From CAWAVN01 sp963825075 (GTDB lineage Bacteria > Planctomycetota > Planctomycetia > Planctomycetales > Planctomycetaceae): DNA of 64,000 nt. Shown here one piece after another: positions 59,765 through 64,000 of this stretch (its first letter is position 1; every line of letters begins with the position of its first letter). The notes below the pieces were generated by a model. The model was given only the letters and a program-made list of their open reading frames with translations, had not been told where the DNA came from and made no database searches. A program made the position numbers and the translations under genes. The stretch covers positions 62,001 to 126,000 of the forward strand of contig CAWGRX010000025.1 in assembly GCA_963825075.1 (NCBI GenBank). The letters run 5' to 3'.

Positions 59765-60145
59765 GGCAATCGTCGATTTTGAGCAGCATTCCGAGTTGCC
59801 ATCTTGGGTTCTTCAGGATAACAAAGATTCGGTCTTTCCAGATCCATTCGATTCCTCAAGTGCGGGCGAGTTTGTTTCTCCAGAAAGCACGTTCGTAAAC
59901 GGCAGGCCGCCCTCTCCTAGAAACTGACGCTTCAGAAATCCGAACTGTTCCCGAAACCAACCTTTGTGACAACAATGCATGCTGGGGCCACCTTGTTGGT
60001 CATGAAGGAAGATCGGTTGTCCCGATCTGCCTACCCTCCGAACCGTGCGTGCGGGTCACCAGTTGGCGTCCTCAGGCTGATCGATTTTTGATGGCCGATC
60101 CAACAAAGCACTGGCAAGCCGGCAAAGCCAGTAGCACGCCAAGCC
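59765..60145. other. intergenic region with a possible group II intron remnant
   Basis: No protein is seen. Around 60015-60062 the minus-strand reading CCGCACGCACGGTTCGGAGG resembles a sequence commonly found next to group II intron reverse-transcriptase genes. No intron ORF or catalytic domain V is recognisable, so it could be a decayed fragment or chance. Confidence 0.35.
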
Positions 60146-61246
60146 CTACTTGAGAGGAAGACCGCTCGGCGTCTGCGGCCCCGAGTCGGAATTGCTTCGA
60201 ATTGGGATCAACGATTGGCGAGCCGCGTGGTCGAATCTGACGGACGCATAAGGCTTCTGGTGCGCGGCGTAGGTCAAGACCACGCCCGACTCGTCGCGGT
60301 GAGTTTCCAAGGAAATCTCATCGTAGCCTGCCTGATCCAAAAGCCGCAGGCAATCGGTTTCGTCCCGCTGCAGAAAATGCCAATTCATCAGCCACTGATA
60401 CTCCGCGCGGTCGTACCGCCGGGCATCCTTGAACGCGACGTAAACCGTTCCACCGGGGTTGACTGCTTCCCGCCAGCCTCGGAGCATGGGAACCAGGTGC
60501 TTGTCGGGGATATAATCCGCCAGGCCTACGCTATAGATGATGTCGTTTCGCCCAAACCTCTCGATGATGGCATCCGCCGAGCGCATTCGGAGCGCATTGT
60601 GGCGCATGAAGCGGAAACTCACCGGGGCGGGCGCGTGCTTGGAGACGTGGCGGCGGATGTATTCGAGCGCTCCTTCATCGGAATCCACGCACGTCACAAC
60701 GACCTCGGCATTCGACGGGCGGTCAAAGTGGCTGCGGAATTCCCGGCCTGGACCGCACGCCACATCCAATACCCGCACGGTTCCCGAACGATACGTCAAT
60801 TCCCGATTCAGAAAGGCCTGGGCATCTTTCAAGCGGGCGGCCACGGCTTTTCCCAGCGTCATCTTCAAACACAACCGGTCCAGATAACCGCCCATTCCAC
60901 GGGCAATGGGAACCCCATCATAGATCGCCGACAGCATCTGATAGTCGCCCGGAAACCCTCTCGGTTTGGTGCGGGCGCGGTGGATGATCCAGCTTTGATT
61001 CAGCCAGGGAGCGGTCGCCTCCTGGAATCGGCATTGCGCCGCCTTCAGCAATTCGGGATCATCACCAATCACTTTATCCAGGCCTCGGCAGGCGGACAGG
61101 CCCCGGCTCAGAATCCTTTCCAATTCGCTCAGGCGTTCGTCATTGTCGGGATAAGCGAGTGGTTCAATGCTCTTTTCAAATTCCGCAAGTTCCAAAGTCA
61201 GTTGCGGAACATCTTGTTGGAAGAATTGGTCGACAGCGGCATGCAT
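60146..61246 (-). CDS. class I SAM-dependent methyltransferase
   Basis: A 366-residue cytoplasmic protein. An N-terminal ~150-residue helical region (LERILSRGLSACRGLDKVIG, KPRGFPGDYQMLSAIYDGVP) precedes a Rossmann methyltransferase fold with SAM-binding motif VLDVACGPGREF (about residue 165), VVVTCVDSDEGALEYI (acidic loop) and VNPGGTVYVAFKDARRYDR. The acceptor is unknown; the extended N-terminus resembles uncharacterised bacterial methyltransferases. A GTG 18 bases upstream (61264) is an alternative start. Confidence 0.8.
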   Translation of the reverse strand: MHAAVDQFFQQDVPQLTLELAEFEKSIEPLAYPDNDERLSELERILSRGLSACRGLDKVIGDDPELLKAAQCRFQEATAPWLNQSWIIHRARTKPRGFPGDYQMLSAIYDGVPIARGMGGYLDRLCLKMTLGKAVAARLKDAQAFLNRELTYRSGTVRVLDVACGPGREFRSHFDRPSNAEVVVTCVDSDEGALEYIRRHVSKHAPAPVSFRFMRHNALRMRSADAIIERFGRNDIIYSVGLADYIPDKHLVPMLRGWREAVNPGGTVYVAFKDARRYDRAEYQWLMNWHFLQRDETDCLRLLDQAGYDEISLETHRDESGVVLTYAAHQKPYASVRFDHAARQSLIPIRSNSDSGPQTPSGLPLK

Positions 61247-61264
61247 GAGGGGATTCCTGTTCAC

Positions 61265-61607
61265 GAGGGGCCTTTGGGAATTGCGCCTGGTAAGTAGCCA
61301 CCCTGACCCAAGTACAGAGAACTACTTAATCCGACAGCGAGTTCCAAATTGTGCCCAGGTCGCGGTCAGGAAACGATCCCAATATCAACGAACTCGAATC
61401 ACTCGAACAAAATAGTCCGATGGGCGAAGGAACGATGCAACTTATGCGATTAGTTTCCGCGGATTCTCCGTCTTATGCAGTGAGTAAACCCGCTCGGATC
61501 TTGATATTCCTACGTCCGATTGAAAAACATCGTCCGCGATTTCATCCGTGGTCCCGTTTTGCGGTGTTAATCGCAACCTAGCGGCAGCCATGCACATTCC
61601 CGATCGA
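61265..61607. other. intergenic region, nothing recognised
   Basis: This 343-base gap lies between two minus-strand genes. It has no convincing ORF, hairpin or RNA feature that I can support. Confidence 0.4.
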
Positions 61608-61979
61608 CTACGGCAGGTCCTCCGCGCTCGTCAAATTGGGATGCTTCCCCGTCTCCTTGCCATTCTGAAAAACGATCACGGTCGGGATAATATCGGCGCC
61701 CAGCGACTTCACCATTTCCGGGTTTGAATTGGCGTCGATCAACTGAATGTCGTATTTGTCGGGATCCAATTCGGAAAGAACTTGAGCTGTCATCCGCCAA
61801 ACCGAAGCCCAATCCGCATAGACGGCCACCAACAAGATCTTGTCGCCCGAATAGTCTTCCGGTCGTCCCGTATAGCTGGCATAGACTTCCGGAATCGGTT
61901 CCGATGGTCCGCGCAGAGAAAAATAGGACACCGCGGCAAGGACCAGAACGACAACGAGACCGGCAATAAGATGTCTCAC
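61608..61979 (-). CDS. membrane-anchored thioredoxin-fold protein lacking the CXXC motif
   Basis: A 123-residue protein starting at GTG 61979. One N-terminal helix (HLIAGLVVVLVLAAVSYFSL) is followed by a thioredoxin-like domain (ILLVAVYADWASVWRMTAQV, YDIQLIDANSNPEMVKSLGA, IIPTVIVFQNGKET with cis-Pro). The active-site region reads WASVWR where thioredoxins have W-C-x-x-C; both cysteines are absent, so it cannot do dithiol chemistry. It may bind partners or be a degenerate domain. It is the only gene between the methyltransferase and LRR genes. Confidence 0.72.
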   Translation of the reverse strand: MRHLIAGLVVVLVLAAVSYFSLRGPSEPIPEVYASYTGRPEDYSGDKILLVAVYADWASVWRMTAQVLSELDPDKYDIQLIDANSNPEMVKSLGADIIPTVIVFQNGKETGKHPNLTSAEDLP

Positions 61980-62101
61980 CCGGCAATTCCCGGTATCAAG
62001 CTAAAGATCTCCGAACTCGCAGAATAGAATGCCGCGAACCAATTTGATCGCATTCCAATCGCCACTCTTGCCAACAGATTTTCGCGTGATGAAAGACGGC
62101 G

Positions 62102-63658
62102 TCACGTTCTCGGTCGGCCTTTATGTTTGATAAAATTGACACCGTCGTGGCGCAGAGTTTTGAGGCGGTCCAGGGTGCCGATCCATTTTCGACAGTCGGC
62201 GTCCAAGGTTAGGCCGCTGAGGTTTAGATATTCCAACGCCGGCAGTTCGGGATAATGTCCGCCGCCCAAGGCTTTGAGGCCCTCGGTGGTGATGTTTGTG
62301 CCGCTGAGGTCGAGTTGTTTGAGGCGCACCCCCGCGCGAAAATTTGCCAGATCCGCATCGGTCAAGTTTGTGCCGCGGAAGGTGAGGACTTGGAGTTTGT
62401 CCGGATCCACGGCTTGGGAAATCAACTTCAAACTTTGCGGGAAAATCTTCGCATCATCCAACCGCAGCGAGATGATGTGCATGTCCCGGTCGAGGCGAAG
62501 TCTCGGCCCACCATCGCGGAAATGTTTAGCCCCCAGACCCATCGATCGAAACGCTTGGCTCAAGCCGTGAAGCTCAATCGGATTCACGCGGATTTTGAGC
62601 TGCGGATTGGCCTTCGTGAGGACGCGAAGTCCCTCGGGCGTCGCGTTCGTGTCGCGGACGTCTAAGATCTCCAGCGTGGGGCAATCTTTTAGATGGGCGA
62701 GGCCGGCATCGCTGAATTTTGATGAGCCTCGAACCGACAGTGCTCGCAAGCGGGGGCATTTTGAAACCTGCCGGAAAAACTCATCCCGCACCCCATGTCC
62801 CGCGGCCGAGAGCACTTCCAGTTTCGGCATGTTCGCGATGTGGGAAATGTTTCGCATCGGATGCGGAAACGCGGCAGCGGGAAGCGAGAGTCTTCGCAGG
62901 TTCGGAAACTCAGCCAACGCTGGCAGGGCCGCGGGTTCCACGTACATCCGCAATTCCTCCAAGTTCGGCAGGGCTTTCAGCGGTGCGATCGCGCGGCCTT
63001 GGATTCCCGTGGCCCAAACGTCGAGCACGCGGAGCGAGCGGCGTTTCGCAATCTCCGGGAGGAATCGGCGATCGAAGGGCGTTTCTCGGAGAATCAGCGT
63101 CTCCAGTTCCTTGCAATCGGCGAGATGTTTTAAGCCTGAACCGGTAATTGCGGTTTGGCTCAAATCCAAAACTTTCAAATGCCTGGCTTCGGAAAGGGAT
63201 TTCAGATCCTCATCGGCGATAAACGTTTTCCATAAAGCCAGCCGTTCCAATTGCGGGAGCGAAGACAAAAAGTGCAAGCCCCGGCCGTCGATTTTGGTAG
63301 CGGGAAGATACAACCTTCGCACTGTGGGGATTTCCGTGAGCAACTCCAGATCGAGGTTGTTGATCGGTGCCCGGTGCCAATCGACGGCGGTGACGCCAAC
63401 ATCGCTTCGCGACACCGTCCCGCCGCGGTCTTCGATCGTGTCGATCACGATCGCAACCGGGTCCGGCATCTTTGGCGGGGTAGGGATCTCCGTGGGAGAC
63501 GTTTCCAAAGCAATTTTCCCCGCCGGCTTCGATTTCGATTCGGTCTGAGGTTCCGGGCCAGATTCTGGGCAGCCTGTGAAGGAAAGCAAACCAATCAAGA
63601 CGGCGGCGAGTTTTGCGAATACTGGTCGTTGTCTGGCGGGAATTGGAACTCTTCGCAT
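62102..63658 (-). CDS. leucine-rich-repeat lipoprotein
   Basis: A 518-residue exported protein. MRRVPIPARQRPVFAKLAAV leads to a lipobox (GLLSFTGC), so it should be lipid-anchored. A Pro-rich spacer of about 30 residues follows, then about 15 leucine-rich repeats of the short bacterial type (LKVLDLSQTAITGSGLKHLA, LKQLDLSGTNITTEGLKALG, ALEYLNLSGLTLDADCRKWI). The repeats resemble those of the kinase at 42241-45196. A surface adhesion or sensing role is possible. An upstream start at 63709 is in frame but lacks a signal sequence. Confidence 0.8.
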   Translation of the reverse strand: MRRVPIPARQRPVFAKLAAVLIGLLSFTGCPESGPEPQTESKSKPAGKIALETSPTEIPTPPKMPDPVAIVIDTIEDRGGTVSRSDVGVTAVDWHRAPINNLDLELLTEIPTVRRLYLPATKIDGRGLHFLSSLPQLERLALWKTFIADEDLKSLSEARHLKVLDLSQTAITGSGLKHLADCKELETLILRETPFDRRFLPEIAKRRSLRVLDVWATGIQGRAIAPLKALPNLEELRMYVEPAALPALAEFPNLRRLSLPAAAFPHPMRNISHIANMPKLEVLSAAGHGVRDEFFRQVSKCPRLRALSVRGSSKFSDAGLAHLKDCPTLEILDVRDTNATPEGLRVLTKANPQLKIRVNPIELHGLSQAFRSMGLGAKHFRDGGPRLRLDRDMHIISLRLDDAKIFPQSLKLISQAVDPDKLQVLTFRGTNLTDADLANFRAGVRLKQLDLSGTNITTEGLKALGGGHYPELPALEYLNLSGLTLDADCRKWIGTLDRLKTLRHDGVNFIKHKGRPRT

Positions 63659-63810
63659 GGCGCGTTCTTCCGCCTTCGTCCGAGTTTGTGTTGCAACGTC
63701 TATCCCCACACGCTGGGATGACAGGCGAGTTTTTACTCCGTATTCGATCGGGCCTAAATTTTAAACGAGAACGCCGAAATCGTGGCCCGTGCCCAGGGGT
63801 TTGCGCGTGG

Positions 63811-64000
63811 CTAGGCCAATATGTCTTCAATAGGTTTTCCGATGACGAGGCGGTGCGGTCGTTGGCTCTTGTCGTAAATCACGGTCTCGGCGGGAACTCC
63901 CAACAGGTGGTACACCGTCGCGGCGAAGTCTTTCGGATCGTGGGGGCCGTCTTTGGGAAACGCCGCGGCATTGTCCGACGCCCCGTAAACGGTGCCCGCT
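63811..64000 (-). CDS. C-terminal part of a DUF1501-type protein (cut by window edge)
   Basis: An open minus-strand frame enters from the right edge and stops at 63811. The 62 residues visible (GTVYGASDNAAAFPKDGPHD ... AATVYHLLGV ... RPHRLVIGKPIEDILA) match the C-terminal end of planctomycete DUF1501 (sulfatase-superfamily) proteins. These often pair with DUF1549/DUF1553 cytochrome-linked genes. Confidence 0.75.
   Translation of the reverse strand, partial: AGTVYGASDNAAAFPKDGPHDPKDFAATVYHLLGVPAETVIYDKSQRPHRLVIGKPIEDILA

Overview
The window looks like a chromosome segment of a planctomycete, most likely Planctomycetota near the order Pirellulales. The evidence is gene content rather than a marker: a MoxR/DUF58/BatA cluster with a prenyltransferase-repeat protein, protein kinases fused to extra domains, an FHA-pseudokinase-protease, a DUF1501-type C-terminus, a very large ResB/CcsA fusion, a thioredoxin-trypsin fusion and abundant palindromic intergenic repeats. 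GC is high. I see no rRNA, tRNA, CRISPR array or phage.

Layout. 1-8 kb: start of a membrane sensor-like protein, dapF, a secreted rhodanese, a hicBA toxin-antitoxin pair, an outer-membrane barrel, a Tat-exported TIM-barrel epimerase (frameshifted), a HAL2-type bisphosphate nucleotidase and an SLC13 transporter with RCK_C domains. 8.2-24.1 kb: one long plus-strand cluster of a prenyltransferase-repeat protein, two VWA membrane proteins, a small membrane-anchored protein, a DUF4175-like protein, a 1384-residue coiled-coil protein with an 11-copy 15-bp repeat, MoxR ATPase and DUF58, interrupted by one antisense lipoprotein. 24.4-28.5 kb: two exported proteins on the minus strand, one an unusual TPR/ABC-binding-protein fusion. 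28.5-30.4 kb: an IS110-family element with a strongly structured, terminator-ended RNA next to it. 30.5-37 kb: a minus-strand TolQ/ExbB, ExbD, ExbD system with a TonB-like partner and a 1076-residue membrane-anchored beta-propeller. 37.2-45.2 kb: an SGNH hydrolase, then two Ser/Thr kinase-family genes, one active and one degenerate. 45.5-51.3 kb: a multi-TM protein, an HlyD-like adaptor, gdhA and the thioredoxin-trypsin protein. 52.3-64 kb: a lipoprotein plus cytochrome c assembly fusion, lepA, a methyltransferase, a cysteine-less thioredoxin fold, an LRR lipoprotein and the 3' end of a DUF1501 gene.

How the genes work together. The 8-24 kb cluster resembles the MoxR chaperone/VWA envelope systems. 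The 34-37 kb group should be a proton-driven envelope machine. The kinase pair suggests Ser/Thr signalling. The ResB/CcsA gene supplies System II cytochrome c maturation.

A striking general feature is that seven single frame breaks occur in six otherwise well-conserved genes. This points to indel errors in the assembly more than to gene decay. It means that several proteins below have to be read across two frames.
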